Origin: Sulfitobacter sediminilitoris
GTDB lineage: Bacteria; Pseudomonadota; Alphaproteobacteria; Rhodobacterales; Rhodobacteraceae
DNA length: 64,000 nt
Direction: 5' to 3'
Assembly (NCBI RefSeq): GCF_010667575.1
Contig: NZ_JAABNT010000002.1
Coordinates: 310,001-374,000, forward strand
In this document: piece after piece, positions 52,470-61,499 of the stretch
Numbering within the stretch: the stretch's first letter is position 1
Layout of the letters: each line of letters starts with the position of its first letter
Notes under the pieces: model-generated
Told to the model about the DNA's origin: nothing
Database searches by the model: none
What the model saw: only the letters and a program-made list of their open reading frames with translations
Position numbers and translations under genes: made by a program

Positions 52470-52829
52470 ATGAGTGACGTGATTGAATGGGTGCTTGAGA
52501 TGCGGGTGCAGGACGGACAGGCAGATAGCGTTCAGCCCTTGCTGGACGAAATGGTTGCCGCCACGCAGGCAGATGAACCGGGCGCATTGCACTACGAATA
52601 CTTCATGCCCGAAGACCGCAGCACTTGCACGGTTCTGGAGCGCTATTCGGACAACGCTGCTGTGATGACCCATCTGGGCAATTTTGGCGCAAAATTTGCG
52701 GACAGGTTTCTCACTGCCTTCGCGCCGATACGTTTTACGGTCTACGGGCCGGCCAATGATGAAGTTCGGGCAGCGCTTGCCGGTTTCGGGGCCACGCATC
52801 AAGAGCGCGTGGCAGGCTTTCATCGTTAG
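52470..52829 (+). CDS. Antibiotic biosynthesis monooxygenase (ABM)-domain protein, putative quinol monooxygenase
   Basis: A 119-residue ferredoxin-like ABM-domain protein: VLEMRVQDGQADSVQPLLDEMVAATQADEPGALHYEYFMPEDRSTCTVLERYSDNAAVMTHLGNF. Such YgiN-like proteins oxidise quinols or act on small aromatics without cofactor; function here unassigned. GGGAGGGCGGG precedes the ATG; an ATG 18 bp upstream is less likely. Confidence 0.82.
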   Translation: MSDVIEWVLEMRVQDGQADSVQPLLDEMVAATQADEPGALHYEYFMPEDRSTCTVLERYSDNAAVMTHLGNFGAKFADRFLTAFAPIRFTVYGPANDEVRAALAGFGATHQERVAGFHR

Positions 52830-52840
52830 AACCGCGCTAC

Positions 52841-52872
52841 AAAAAAGCCCCCGCAGCGGAACTGCGGGGGCT
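52841..52872 (-). terminator. Rho-independent terminator of the petABC operon
   Basis: An 11-bp GC-rich stem (AGCCCCCGCAG / CTGCGGGGGCT, 5-nt loop) followed on the minus strand by a run of T. It lies 26 bp after the petC stop. It may also stop transcription from the ABM gene on the plus strand, with less of a U-run. Confidence 0.88.
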
Positions 52873-52897
52873 AGAATGGTCTAGGAAGTGTAAGAGA

Positions 52898-53707
52898 TCA
52901 GTTCTCTTCTTTCATCCGCCGCTTAACCGGCGCCCAGATACGTTTGTTCGTCAGGTACAGCAGCACCGCGAGGACGGTCAGGAAGATCACCCCGGCAAAA
53001 CCGGCCTGCTTGCGCGCCATCATTTTGGGTTCAGCGGTCCACATCAGGAAGGCAGATACGTCTTCAGACAAGTGGTGCAGGTCGGTTGAGTGACCGTCAG
53101 CATACTCGACATCGTCGCCATACAACGGTGGTGCCATCGCGATCCAACCGCCCGGAAACGCCGTATTTTCATAGAACACAACGCCGGCCTGTTCTTTCTC
53201 TTCGCCGGTATATCCAACCAGCAAGGATGCGATGTACTCAGGGCCGCCGATACCTTTGAAAAACTGGTTGATACCCAGCCCGTACGGACCGTTGAAACCA
53301 GCGCGCTTTTTCGCCATCAAAGACAGGTCAGGCGCAGTTTCGAGGTTTGATTCAGGGAAGTGGTCGGTCGGAACCGCTTCGCGGAAATCATCCAGCTCGG
53401 CGTCATACACTTCGTACTGCTTGGAGTATTCGATGACTTGCTCTTCGGGCAGCATTGGTCCGCCCTCATCACCGAGGGTCCGAAGCGGGACGAACTTCAG
53501 GCCGTGACAGGCTGAACAAATCTCGGTGTAGACTTGAAGACCACGCTGAAGCTGGTTCACATCGTAGGTGCCAAAAGGACCCTCGAACGAGAAATCGAAA
53601 TCTTCAATGTGGGTGTCCGTTGCCCCGGCAGCCAGAGCACCGGAGGTGCTCAGGCCAAACACCACAAGTGCGGAGGCGGTCAGTTTCTTGATCATGCTCA
53701 TTTTCAT
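52898..53707 (-). CDS. petC: Cytochrome c1, bc1 complex subunit PetC
   Basis: A 269-residue cytochrome c1 with signal peptide (ending GALAAG), heme-c motif CSACHG near residue 65, the sixth-ligand methionine region [10 protein letters not shown] near 190, and a C-terminal membrane anchor ([19 protein letters not shown]) near 240. It passes electrons from the Rieske protein to soluble cytochrome c. The start overlaps the petB stop (TAATG). Confidence 0.97.
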   Translation of the reverse strand: MKMSMIKKLTASALVVFGLSTSGALAAGATDTHIEDFDFSFEGPFGTYDVNQLQRGLQVYTEICSACHGLKFVPLRTLGDEGGPMLPEEQVIEYSKQYEVYDAELDDFREAVPTDHFPESNLETAPDLSLMAKKRAGFNGPYGLGINQFFKGIGGPEYIASLLVGYTGEEKEQAGVVFYENTAFPGGWIAMAPPLYGDDVEYADGHSTDLHHLSEDVSAFLMWTAEPKMMARKQAGFAGVIFLTVLAVLLYLTNKRIWAPVKRRMKEEN

Positions 53708-55050
53708 TACTCCGCAGGCTCCACGATGGTTTTCGTGCCACCGACATTTTTGGCATAATGCGCTTTGTAGTCTTCCTCGATCGTCGCAGGCTGCGGAAGG
53801 GGCTTTTCAATCACTCCAAGCAGCGGCAGGATGACAAGGAAATACGCAAACCAGTAGGCCGACGCGATCAGCGAGAAGGTCGCATAGGGCTCTTCCGCAG
53901 GCATCGCACCCAGCCACATCAGGGCAAAGAAGTCGACGACCAGCAGTGCAAACCACCATTTGAACATCGGACGGTAGCGGCCCGAACGCACGTTTGAGGT
54001 ATCCAGCCATGGCACAGCAGCCATGACCGCAATCGCACCGAACATCGCCAGAACACCAAAGAACTTAGCGTCGATGATGCCACCTGTCAGCGTCTCCGCG
54101 ATGATCACCACCCACACATCAGATGTGAAGGCACGCAGGATTGCGTAGAACGGCAAGAAGTACCATTCGGGCACGATGTGCGCAGGCGTCGCTAGTGGGT
54201 TTGCTTCGATGTAGTTGTCAGGGTGACCCAGGTAGTTCGGCATAAAGCCGACAACCGCAAAGAACACAGCCAGAATAACCGCCAGCGCAAACAGATCTTT
54301 GATCACGAAATAGGGCCAGAAGGGCAGCGTGTCTTTTTCCGCTTCTTCCTTGGACCCGCGACGGACCTCAACACCTGTTGGGTTGTTGTTGCCTGTCGTG
54401 TGGAAGGCCCAGATGTGCAGGATCACAAGACCCGCAATCAGGAATGGGAACAGATAGTGCAGGCTGAAGAAGCGCGTCAGTGTGGCATTGTCCACCGCTG
54501 GTCCGCCCAACAGGAACGTCTGCAGCGTGTCACCGACAAACGGGATCGCGCCGAACAGGCCGGTGATCACGGTCGCACCCCAGAAGGACATCTGGCCCCA
54601 TGGCAGCACGTAGCCCATAAAGGCCGTCGCCATCATCAGCAGGTAGATCAGCATTCCGATGATCCACGTGACCTCGCGCGGTGCCTTGTAGGAGCCGTAG
54701 TACAGACCACGGAAAATGTGCGCATATACCGCGATAAAGAACAGCGATGCCCCGTTTGCGTGCATGTAGCGCAGCATGTGGCCGCCGTTCACGTTCCGCA
54801 TGATATGCTCAACAGAAGAGAACGCGAGGTCCACGTCAGGCGTGTAGTGCATCACCAGAACGATGCCGGTGATGATCTGCAGCGCCAGACAGAAAGTCAG
54901 AACGATACCCCAGATCCACATCCAGTTCAGGTTCTTGGGCGTGGGGATCATCAATGTGTCATACAACAGGCCAACAACGGGCAGGCGGCGGTGCAGCCAC
55001 TTTTCTCCGTTTGAGGTTGGCTCGTAATGGTCGTGAGGAATTCCAGACAT
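53707..55050 (-). CDS. petB: Cytochrome b, bc1 complex subunit PetB
   Basis: A 447-residue polytopic cytochrome b. Visible are [55 protein letters not shown] near residue 95 with heme-ligand histidines, [21 protein letters not shown] near 145, and the Qo-site PEWY motif ([14 protein letters not shown]) near 295. AGGGAGAAAG precedes the start. Middle gene of petABC. Confidence 0.97.
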   Translation of the reverse strand: MSGIPHDHYEPTSNGEKWLHRRLPVVGLLYDTLMIPTPKNLNWMWIWGIVLTFCLALQIITGIVLVMHYTPDVDLAFSSVEHIMRNVNGGHMLRYMHANGASLFFIAVYAHIFRGLYYGSYKAPREVTWIIGMLIYLLMMATAFMGYVLPWGQMSFWGATVITGLFGAIPFVGDTLQTFLLGGPAVDNATLTRFFSLHYLFPFLIAGLVILHIWAFHTTGNNNPTGVEVRRGSKEEAEKDTLPFWPYFVIKDLFALAVILAVFFAVVGFMPNYLGHPDNYIEANPLATPAHIVPEWYFLPFYAILRAFTSDVWVVIIAETLTGGIIDAKFFGVLAMFGAIAVMAAVPWLDTSNVRSGRYRPMFKWWFALLVVDFFALMWLGAMPAEEPYATFSLIASAYWFAYFLVILPLLGVIEKPLPQPATIEEDYKAHYAKNVGGTKTIVEPAE

Positions 55051-55061
55051 ATCTTTCTCCC

Positions 55062-55622
55062 TTAACCCAGTTTGATCGTGGTTTCGTCCACGAATTCAGC
55101 GACAGGCACTGGCAGGTTGGTGGGCGCAGGCCCTTTGCGAATGCGGCCCGCCGTGTCGTAGTGCGAACCGTGGCAGGGGCAGAACCAGCCGCCGAAATCA
55201 CCCGCGTCGCCCAAAGGAACGCAGCCAAGGTGCGTACATACGCCCATCATCACCAGCCATTCACCCGCCTCATCCAGCGTGCGGTTAGCGTCCAGCGCAG
55301 GCTCGGACCCGTTAATGTTTTCGTTCTGCGCGATAGGATCTGGCAGATCCGCCATATCGACGGCGCGCGCAGCTTCAATTTCTTCTTCGGTCCGACGGCG
55401 GATAAAAACAGGCTTACCCAACCATTTAACTGTCAGTTGAGAGCCCACTTCGAGGCTGCTGACGTCAACCCGGATCGACGACAGCGCAAGCACGTCTGCG
55501 GATGGGTTCATCTGATTGACGAGGGGCCAAACCGCAGCACCTACAGCCACTGCGCCAGTCCCAGCCGTCGCATAGTACAGGAAATCCCTACGGGTGCCTG
55601 CGTGATCTTCTGCGTTGGACAC
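55062..55622 (-). CDS. petA: Rieske iron-sulfur protein, bc1 complex subunit PetA
   Basis: A 186-residue Rieske subunit. The GTG start gives [18 protein letters not shown] with a Tat-type twin arginine signal anchor, as known for bacterial Rieske proteins, and GGAGAAAAC precedes it; an ATG 36 bp upstream lacks a ribosome binding site. The 2Fe-2S ligands are in CTHLGC near residue 127 and CPCHGS near 147. First gene of petABC. Confidence 0.96.
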   Translation of the reverse strand: MSNAEDHAGTRRDFLYYATAGTGAVAVGAAVWPLVNQMNPSADVLALSSIRVDVSSLEVGSQLTVKWLGKPVFIRRRTEEEIEAARAVDMADLPDPIAQNENINGSEPALDANRTLDEAGEWLVMMGVCTHLGCVPLGDAGDFGGWFCPCHGSHYDTAGRIRKGPAPTNLPVPVAEFVDETTIKLG

Positions 55623-55798
55623 GTGTTTTCTCCAATCTTTAAGGACCCGACGGGCCACTGGAAATTTGGGCAGCGCAAATGCACAACCCGGTTAGGGGGC
55701 TATCTAGCTTGCCGACCCCGGTGCGTCTAGATGCCAAAGACGCGCAAACCGTCGCACTGTGGGGTTAAGATCATGGAAATCGGGGTAAACTGACGCAA

Positions 55799-56410
55799 TT
55801 AGCCTGCCGGAGGCCGGGTAGCCTGCATGGATGGACGCGAATCGAAGTTTTCGAACCAAGCGGCCAGTGCATCGTTCCCTGCACGCCAACCGCGTGCATC
55901 ATGGCGGAAATCAACGTATCCCAACGCGCAGGCCACAGCGATCTGGCCCATGTCGAGAGGACCGGACAGATGGCTCATCCAGCGAGTATTCAGAGCCGCA
56001 CAGGCGCGGGCGATCTTGTCCCACTGCGCATCGGCCCATGCGTCCATGCGCTTGTCTTCCGGGCGCAAACGCGATTCGTAGGTAATCAGCAGGGCGGCAT
56101 CCAGAATACCGTCTGCTGTAGCTTCAAGCGTCAGAATATCCCAATGCCCCGCGCCTTTGCCATAAAGGCTGCCGCCGGCACGGTCGTTCAGATAGGCGCA
56201 AATTACCCGACTATCATAAAGCGCCGGTCCCTCTGACCGCTCCAATGCGGGCACTTTCCCCAAAGGATTGCTGGGCAGCAGCCCCTCGGCCGGATCAAAT
56301 GGCGTGGTGGCAAGGTTCTCCAGTGCGACATCGTCCAGCTGTCCGGTTTCATGCAGCAACACCATGACCTTGCGGACATAGGGCGAGGTCGGGGAGTAGG
56401 CGAGTTTCAT
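55799..56410 (-). CDS. Glutathione S-transferase family protein
   Basis: A 203-residue GST. The thioredoxin-like N-terminus is MKLAYSPTSPYVRKVMVLLHE, followed by the cis-proline segment GKVPALE near residue 53 and DSRVICAYL near 66 that binds glutathione; the helical C-terminal domain follows. TTGGAGA precedes the start; the frame extends 57 bp further up without support. Likely detoxification or a thiol-exchange role. Confidence 0.9.
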   Translation of the reverse strand: MKLAYSPTSPYVRKVMVLLHETGQLDDVALENLATTPFDPAEGLLPSNPLGKVPALERSEGPALYDSRVICAYLNDRAGGSLYGKGAGHWDILTLEATADGILDAALLITYESRLRPEDKRMDAWADAQWDKIARACAALNTRWMSHLSGPLDMGQIAVACALGYVDFRHDARGWRAGNDALAAWFENFDSRPSMQATRPPAG

Positions 56411-56493
56411 GAGATTTCTCCAACTTATGTTCGGACAAAGTATCGCCTGCGTGCGGCACGGGCGCAATCACGGCTTTGTACCATTGCTCTTTA

Positions 56494-57120
56494 TCAGTCG
56501 CGAGGGGATACGCCCTGCATCAACGCAGCCAGGATATCTGCCTCTGCGCCAAATCCATATGCCTTGGCGTGCTCTGCTGCACTTGCGCGCACGGCATCCG
56601 GCTTGTTCTGTCCCAGTTTCCACGTTCCATCGACGTCAGTGATCTGCATCCGGCAAGGCACGATCATCCGCATCATCTTGTCCATGACGCAATCAGACAT
56701 CTTTGCGGTTTTCCAAGGCACCTTTGGCAGCAGCCGATCTTCATAGACAGCCGACTGCCGGTCCAGCAAATCGTGCAGTTCTTCGTGCGGACGCAACTCC
56801 AGCACACCGGTCAGATGCACGGCAATGTAATTCCATGTCGGCACCTGATCGATCACGCCATACCAGTCAGGAGAGATGTAACTGTCAGGCCCCGAAACCG
56901 CGATCTTGGCCTGCAGAGGTTCTTTCAATGCACGGGCAATGGGGTTGGAGCGGACCAGATGCAGTTCAGCGACCTGACCATCCTCGCTTAGCAAGAAGGG
57001 CACATGGCTCAGCATCGGGGCGTCAGGTCCATTGACCGACAACACGCCAAAGCCACGCTCTCTGGCAAAGCCAAGATTCTGCGCCGTCTCGGCATCATGA
57101 TAGATCGGGTTGGGATGCAT
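56494..57120 (-). CDS. FMN-binding protein of the PaiB/negative-regulator family
   Basis: A 208-residue split-barrel protein: MHPNPIYH at the start, LSHVPFLLSEDG near residue 41, HLVRSNPIARAL near 57, SPDWYGVIDQVPTWNYIAVHLTG near 83, all typical of the PaiB family. It may reduce or bind FMN-linked substrates; the regulatory role known for B. subtilis PaiB is not assured. AGGAAG precedes the chosen ATG. Divergent from the FMN riboswitch/ribH transcript, 67 bp away. Confidence 0.88.
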   Translation of the reverse strand: MHPNPIYHDAETAQNLGFARERGFGVLSVNGPDAPMLSHVPFLLSEDGQVAELHLVRSNPIARALKEPLQAKIAVSGPDSYISPDWYGVIDQVPTWNYIAVHLTGVLELRPHEELHDLLDRQSAVYEDRLLPKVPWKTAKMSDCVMDKMMRMIVPCRMQITDVDGTWKLGQNKPDAVRASAAEHAKAYGFGAEADILAALMQGVSPRD

Positions 57121-57186
57121 GAGCAGACTTCCTGTGACGATACGTCTGACTTGCACAGACCACATCTTCCCGGCAGGGTGCAAGCA

Positions 57187-57333
57187 TTCTCAGGGCGGGG
57201 TGGAATTCCCCACCGGCGGTGGGAGGGCGCACCCTCAAGCCCGCGAGCGCAACGTGCCCCGTTTCGGGGCGCTTGGTCAGCAGACCCGGTCAAAGTCCGG
57301 GGCCGACGGTTAAAGTCCGGATGAAAGAGAATG
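57187..57333 (+). promoter_or_regulatory. FMN riboswitch (RFN element)
   Basis: The conserved core is easy to follow: TTCTCAGGGCGGGGTG, AATTCCCCACCGGCGGT, AGCCCGCGAGCG, GGTCAGCAGACCCGGT, CAAAGTCCGGGGCCGACGG, and TAAAGTCCGGATGAAAGAGAA, in the order of the six-helix RFN fold. It binds FMN and is followed 88 bp later by ribH, so high FMN should switch the lumazine synthase gene off. A small GACGC/GCGTC stem (57347-57363) may be part of the expression platform. Confidence 0.97.
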
Positions 57334-57420
57334 CGCGCATTTTGCTGACGCCTTCGGTGCGTCGGTAGCTGCGTGTGATCGCCTTGGGTGGAGACGTGTC
57401 TGAACCTGAAGGAGATCAAC

Positions 57421-57870
57421 ATGACACATGGCAATTCAGCCCCCGCCCGTTTCGCATTCATAAAGGCACAGTGGCATGCAGATATCGTGGACCGCAGTCT
57501 GGATGGATTTCTGGAAACCATTCCTGCCAGCACTGTCGATGTATTTGACGTACCCGGCGCATTTGAACTGCCGCTTATGGCGCAGAAACTTGCAGCTACC
57601 GGTCGCTATGACGCGATTGTTTGCGCTGCCTTTGTCGTTGATGGCGGCATATACCGTCATGACTTTGTCGCCAGCGCTGTCGTTGATGGGCTGATGCGCG
57701 TGGGTCTTGATACAGGGATACCGGTCCTGTCTGTATCGCTGACCCCTCACCAGTATCAGGAGACCGATCATCACAACGCCATCTATCGGGACCATTTCGT
57801 GGTTAAGGGACGCGAAGCGGCCTTTGCTGCGCTCAAAATGGTTGAAACGCGCGCATTGATCGCCGCGTAA
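57421..57870 (+). CDS. ribH: 6,7-dimethyl-8-ribityllumazine synthase, type II (RibH2-like)
   Basis: A 149-residue lumazine synthase that condenses ribityl-uracil and dihydroxybutanone phosphate in riboflavin synthesis. Seen are RFAFIKAQWHADIVD, the ribityl-binding VFDVPGAFELPLMAQKL near residue 40, the catalytic His region GGIYRHDFVASAVVDGLM near 80, and HQYQETDHHNAIYRDHFVVKGREAA near 115, as in the type II (RibH2) enzymes of Brucella and rhizobia. GAAGGAGA precedes the ATG. The gene stands alone behind an FMN riboswitch. Confidence 0.93.
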   Translation: MTHGNSAPARFAFIKAQWHADIVDRSLDGFLETIPASTVDVFDVPGAFELPLMAQKLAATGRYDAIVCAAFVVDGGIYRHDFVASAVVDGLMRVGLDTGIPVLSVSLTPHQYQETDHHNAIYRDHFVVKGREAAFAALKMVETRALIAA

Positions 57871-57891
57871 AACAGTTGCTTAGACAGAACA

Positions 57892-57919
57892 GGCCCAGCG
57901 GGTTCGAAAACGCTGGGCC
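57892..57919. terminator. Hairpin between convergent ribH and thiQ
   Basis: Perfect 9-bp GC-rich stem GGCCCAGCG / CGCTGGGCC, 10-nt loop, 21 bp after the ribH stop. No U-run; likely a terminator for ribH or shared with thiBPQ. Confidence 0.6.
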
Positions 57920-57996
57920 ACATCGACAGACGTGCCGCCCTTCTCAGGGCCGCTTCGGCATTGGCAATCTCAAGTGTCCGAAGCCCGTGGCAGGCC

Positions 57997-58689
57997 CTAG
58001 CCAAGGTACGCCTTTAGTTCCGGCGGTGGATTTTGCATCAAGGCCGCCGCTGGTTGTGGTGCCTCTGCGCGGCCTGATCCCACAAAGATCACCTCATCCG
58101 CAATGCGCCGCACATCTTCAGGCGCGTGGGTGACCATGATCAGCCCTGCGCCTGTCTCGGCCACCAGCTGCTGCACCAGTTGCAGCATCTCATTGCGCAG
58201 GGCTGGACCCAATGCCGCGAAGGGTTCATCCAGCAAAACCCAAGGGCGTGCTTGCACCAACACCCGCGCCAGCGCCGCACGGCTTTGCTGGCCACCGGAC
58301 AAGGCATTCGGTTTCTTGGTCATCTGATCCCCAAGTCCGACACGAACCAGCGCCGCCTCCACTCGCGCCTTTTCCTCGCTGGTCAGTCGCAGATCGGGCT
58401 TGATGCCCAGCCCGACATTTTGCAGCACCGTCAGATGTGGAAAAAGATTATTGTCCTGAAAGAGCATCGTCATGGGCCGTGCGCCCGGATCTGCGTTGGT
58501 GATCTCCGTCTCACCACAGAACAACCGGCCGGCCGCCAGCGGCACGAACCCACAAAGAGCACCCAGCAGCGTTGATTTCCCGGCACCGGATGGCCCGATC
58601 ACTGCGTACTTCCGACCATGTTTAAGAGTCATATCCGCAGCAAGGCGGAAATCGCCCTGCGTAATTTCAAGCCCCTCAAGCCTCAGCAT
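57997..58689 (-). CDS. thiQ: Thiamine ABC transporter ATP-binding protein ThiQ
   Basis: A 230-residue ATPase: Walker A GPSGAGKST near residue 33, Q-loop LFQDNNLFPHLTV near 77, signature LSGGQQSRAALARVL near 130, Walker B WVLLDEPFAAL near 150, and the switch His in MVTHAPEDV near 187. The start MLRLEGLEI has GGGGTGGGCG upstream and lies 14 bp inside thiP. Energises thiamine/TMP/TPP uptake by ThiBP. Confidence 0.93.
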   Translation of the reverse strand: MLRLEGLEITQGDFRLAADMTLKHGRKYAVIGPSGAGKSTLLGALCGFVPLAAGRLFCGETEITNADPGARPMTMLFQDNNLFPHLTVLQNVGLGIKPDLRLTSEEKARVEAALVRVGLGDQMTKKPNALSGGQQSRAALARVLVQARPWVLLDEPFAALGPALRNEMLQLVQQLVAETGAGLIMVTHAPEDVRRIADEVIFVGSGRAEAPQPAAALMQNPPPELKAYLG

Positions 58690-60232
58690 GCCAGCGCCCA
58701 CCCCTGTCACAAACCCAGAAGATGCCCAGCGCCATCACCAACAGCAAGAGCGCCGCACCCGCCGCCGCCTCCATCTGATATGCCCCCATCAGGCGGTACA
58801 TCTGCAAAGGCAGCGTGGCCCGTTCCTGATCAGCAAAAAGAGTGATGACACCCAAATCCCCAACCGACAGCGCCCCGGTCAAGCCAGCAGCGAATCCGAT
58901 CTGCGGTGCGAGGCGGGGCAAGATCACCCAGCGCCATAATGGCCAGCCCTTCAGGCGCAACGTTACACTTAGGCGGCCAAAATCCTGCAACGTGTCCCGC
59001 AGCCGCGGCACCATGATCCGCAAGCAGAAGGGCAGGGCCATCAGCGCATTGACCAGCGCCGTGACCGGCAGCGCCAGATCGGCAGGGTTCATCAGCGGAT
59101 TGATCAGGATGAACCACCCCGTCCCGATCATCAGCGGCGATGCCGACAGTCCCAACAGGCCGATGGCCTCCGTCCCGCCTGTGCGCCCCGAAGCGATCCA
59201 ACCCGCCATCGGCAAAGCCAGCGCAAGCAAGACCAGTACGCTTATTATGGCAACATATAATGACAGCCCCGCCGCCGCCCAGACCTGCGGTGGCATCACA
59301 GCCAGCCCCGCCATTCCGCGCAGCACAACAGCGCACAGCGGTAGCAACAGGAACGCAGCGGCAAGCGTGATTACAACGGTATCCTGCACCCGCTGCGCAC
59401 CGCCCAGCGCATCCCAGCGTCGCAAGGGCCGATCCTGACCACCGCCCATCGATATCGATGGAATGATCGACAGCGCCAGCACCGCCGCAGCGCCTGCCAA
59501 CACCAGCTGCGTCACTGACAAAAGCGCGGCACGACCCAGATCAAAGTCGAAACGGAACGCCTGATAAATAGCGAGCTCCACCGTTGTCGCCTTTGGCCCG
59601 CCACCCAGCGTCAGCGCAACCGCAAAGCTGGTCAGGCAGATCACGAAAATCAAAGCTGTTACTCCCGGCACAACCTGCCGCAATAGCGGCCATTCAAGGG
59701 TCCGGAACATGGCCCAAGGCGTAAGTCTGAGTTGAGCTGCCAGACGGAAGCGTTCAGCGGGCAGGGTTTGCCAGCCCTGCAGCAACAACCGCGTCGCAAG
59801 TGGCAGGTTGAAAAATACATGCGCCAGCACGACACCATGCAGGCCATATATCGATACGGGGGGCAGACCGACGGCCTCGAAAACCACGTTTAGCCAACCG
59901 CTCCTGCCAAACACCGTCAGCAATCCCAGCACGGCCACGATCACTGGGAGGATAAACGGAGCGCCCAGAAGCGTGACCAGTATTGCCCTGCCCCGAAACC
60001 GGCGCCGGGCAAAGGCGCGCGCGACCGGAACGGCCAGCACAACCGAAAACAGTGCCGACAGGACTGCTTGCCAGACAGTGAACCGGATCGCGGCCCAGTC
60101 AGAGCTCAGGAAACCTGCGCCCACCTCTGCCCGCGAGACCACTGCCAGCAACGCAGCAACGATCAGTGCCACGACCAAGGCCGCAGCGCCGATGCCAGAC
60201 TTTACGCTTACTGAGAGAGCGCGCCGAGCCAC
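58676..60232 (-). CDS. thiP: Thiamine ABC transporter permease ThiP
   Basis: A 518-residue fused permease with about 12 helices and two binding-protein-dependent-transport inner-membrane domains; EAA-loop segments at about 165-180 (ERFRLAAQLRLTPWAMF) and in the C-terminal half (LRDTLQDFGRLSVTLRLKGWPLWRWV). The GTG start lies 25 bp inside thiB. It forms the homodimer-like channel of ThiBPQ. Confidence 0.92.
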   Translation of the reverse strand: MARRALSVSVKSGIGAAALVVALIVAALLAVVSRAEVGAGFLSSDWAAIRFTVWQAVLSALFSVVLAVPVARAFARRRFRGRAILVTLLGAPFILPVIVAVLGLLTVFGRSGWLNVVFEAVGLPPVSIYGLHGVVLAHVFFNLPLATRLLLQGWQTLPAERFRLAAQLRLTPWAMFRTLEWPLLRQVVPGVTALIFVICLTSFAVALTLGGGPKATTVELAIYQAFRFDFDLGRAALLSVTQLVLAGAAAVLALSIIPSISMGGGQDRPLRRWDALGGAQRVQDTVVITLAAAFLLLPLCAVVLRGMAGLAVMPPQVWAAAGLSLYVAIISVLVLLALALPMAGWIASGRTGGTEAIGLLGLSASPLMIGTGWFILINPLMNPADLALPVTALVNALMALPFCLRIMVPRLRDTLQDFGRLSVTLRLKGWPLWRWVILPRLAPQIGFAAGLTGALSVGDLGVITLFADQERATLPLQMYRLMGAYQMEAAAGAALLLLVMALGIFWVCDRGGRWHAEA

Positions 60233-61188
60233 TCGGCCAATGCCTCATCCCGGAGCGCCGGTACCTTGTCCGCGTCGATCAGGCGGGCGTTTTCAGGCTT
60301 CACCAGCGCCTCGAACCCTTGGGGCAGACCGCCCGAGGGCATCACCGCCGGATACATCCAGTTGGTCGTCGGCAGGATCGACTGCGCCGCATCAGACACC
60401 ATGAAATGCATGAACTTTTCCGCAAGTTCCGGCTGGTCCGATCCCGCCAGGCGCCCCACCACTTCGATTTGCATGTAGTGGCCTTCGTCGAATATCGCCG
60501 CTGCCTTGCTTTCATCTTCTTCGGCGATGATGTGATACGCGGGCGAGGTCGTATAGCTCAGCACCATATCCGCTTCTCCTTCGAGGAAGAGACCGTAAGC
60601 CTCGGACCAACCCTTGGTGACGGTCACGACGTTATCTGCCAAGCCTTCCCAGATCGCCGTTGCCTCTGCCCCGTAAGCATCTTTGACCCACATCAGCAGG
60701 CCCAGCCCGGGCGTGGAAGAGCGCGGGTCCTGAATAACGATCTTCAGATCACTCTTGCCCAGCGCCTTGAAGTTCGCAGGCGGGGTCAGATCCGTATTAT
60801 GAACAAAGGCGAAATAGCCCCAGTCGTAAGGCGCGAAGGTATTGTCGGTCCAGTCAATCGGCAGCGCATAGTCTGCGGTGACTGCGGTCTCGGTAAACAG
60901 ATCCGTTTCCTTGGCTGCCGCGATCAGGCTGGTATCCAGACCAAGCACCAGATCAGCGTCAGACCGCGTGCCTTCCAGCTTTAATCGCGCCAGCAGCGCA
61001 GCGCCATCGCCGTTGCCGACGAATTTCAGGTCGCAGGCGCAGGTTTCCTCAAACGCCTTTTCGATCTGCGGACCGGGACCCCAGTCCGAGACGAAGCTGT
61101 CATAGGTGTAAACAACAAGTTCAGGTGTATCGGCCGCGGCTGCTGTCGCGGCGAGTGTGGTGGTAGCAGCAAGTGCAAGATACTTCAT
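60208..61188 (-). CDS. thiB: Thiamine ABC transporter substrate-binding protein ThiB
   Basis: A 326-residue periplasmic receptor with a signal peptide ending AAAA-DTPELVVYTYDSFVSDWGPG. The segments FVGNGDGAALLARLKLEG and WGYFAFVHN and the closing SILPTTNWMYPAV are typical of ThiB. TTGGAGGATACC precedes the ATG; the long upstream open frame is the riboswitch region. Binds thiamine and its phosphates. First gene of the TPP-riboswitch-controlled operon thiB-thiP-thiQ. Confidence 0.95.
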   Translation of the reverse strand: MKYLALAATTTLAATAAAADTPELVVYTYDSFVSDWGPGPQIEKAFEETCACDLKFVGNGDGAALLARLKLEGTRSDADLVLGLDTSLIAAAKETDLFTETAVTADYALPIDWTDNTFAPYDWGYFAFVHNTDLTPPANFKALGKSDLKIVIQDPRSSTPGLGLLMWVKDAYGAEATAIWEGLADNVVTVTKGWSEAYGLFLEGEADMVLSYTTSPAYHIIAEEDESKAAAIFDEGHYMQIEVVGRLAGSDQPELAEKFMHFMVSDAAQSILPTTNWMYPAVMPSGGLPQGFEALVKPENARLIDADKVPALRDEALAEWLGALSQ

Positions 61189-61229
61189 GGTATCCTCCAA
61201 TTTGCGGCGTCGAGAGGTGTTGGAAGTAT

Positions 61230-61318
61230 GCCCAGACCTTCCCTCCGCCGGTGTTAACCGGTTCAGGTTCAACGGGTCAGCTTGCGCAATCTCAGCCAGT
61301 GGATGGCCCCCCGAGGTG
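61230..61318 (-). promoter_or_regulatory. TPP riboswitch (THI element) upstream of thiBPQ
   Basis: On the minus strand the order is GGGGGGCC, CTGGCTGAGATTGCG, ACCCGTTGAACCTGA, CCGGTTAACACCGGCGGAGGGAAGG: the conserved CTGAGA and ACC-TGAACCTGA cores and the CCGG-stem of the TPP aptamer. It ends about 45 bp before the thiB start; TPP binding likely blocks the Shine-Dalgarno GGAGG near 61195. Confidence 0.97.
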
Positions 61319-61499
61319 ACGGAACAGGTAGTTCGGACGGTGCTGTAAGGCAAGGCAAAAGACGGCCCAAAGAGCAAAGTGGATCTCTCTGGCCCTATCT
61401 GCCGTTTCAAACGCGTCTGTGCCTTTACCCGAAATGGGTCCCATTTCACGGCAGAGGCCCATGCGATGCTCAGACGTTACTGCGCAGCAAGCAGCCTGA

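Noticed and set aside
54223-55014. A 263-codon plus-strand frame opposite petB
   Set aside because: It mirrors cytochrome b on the other strand and is rich in Arg, Gln and His; no ribosome binding site.
57347-57363. Small GACGC/GCGTC hairpin after the FMN riboswitch as a separate terminator
   Set aside because: It has only five base pairs and no U-run; at most part of the riboswitch expression platform.
61189-61449. N-terminal extension of thiB by 87 codons
   Set aside because: It translates the TPP riboswitch; the ATG at 61188 with GGAGG and a signal peptide is the proper start.
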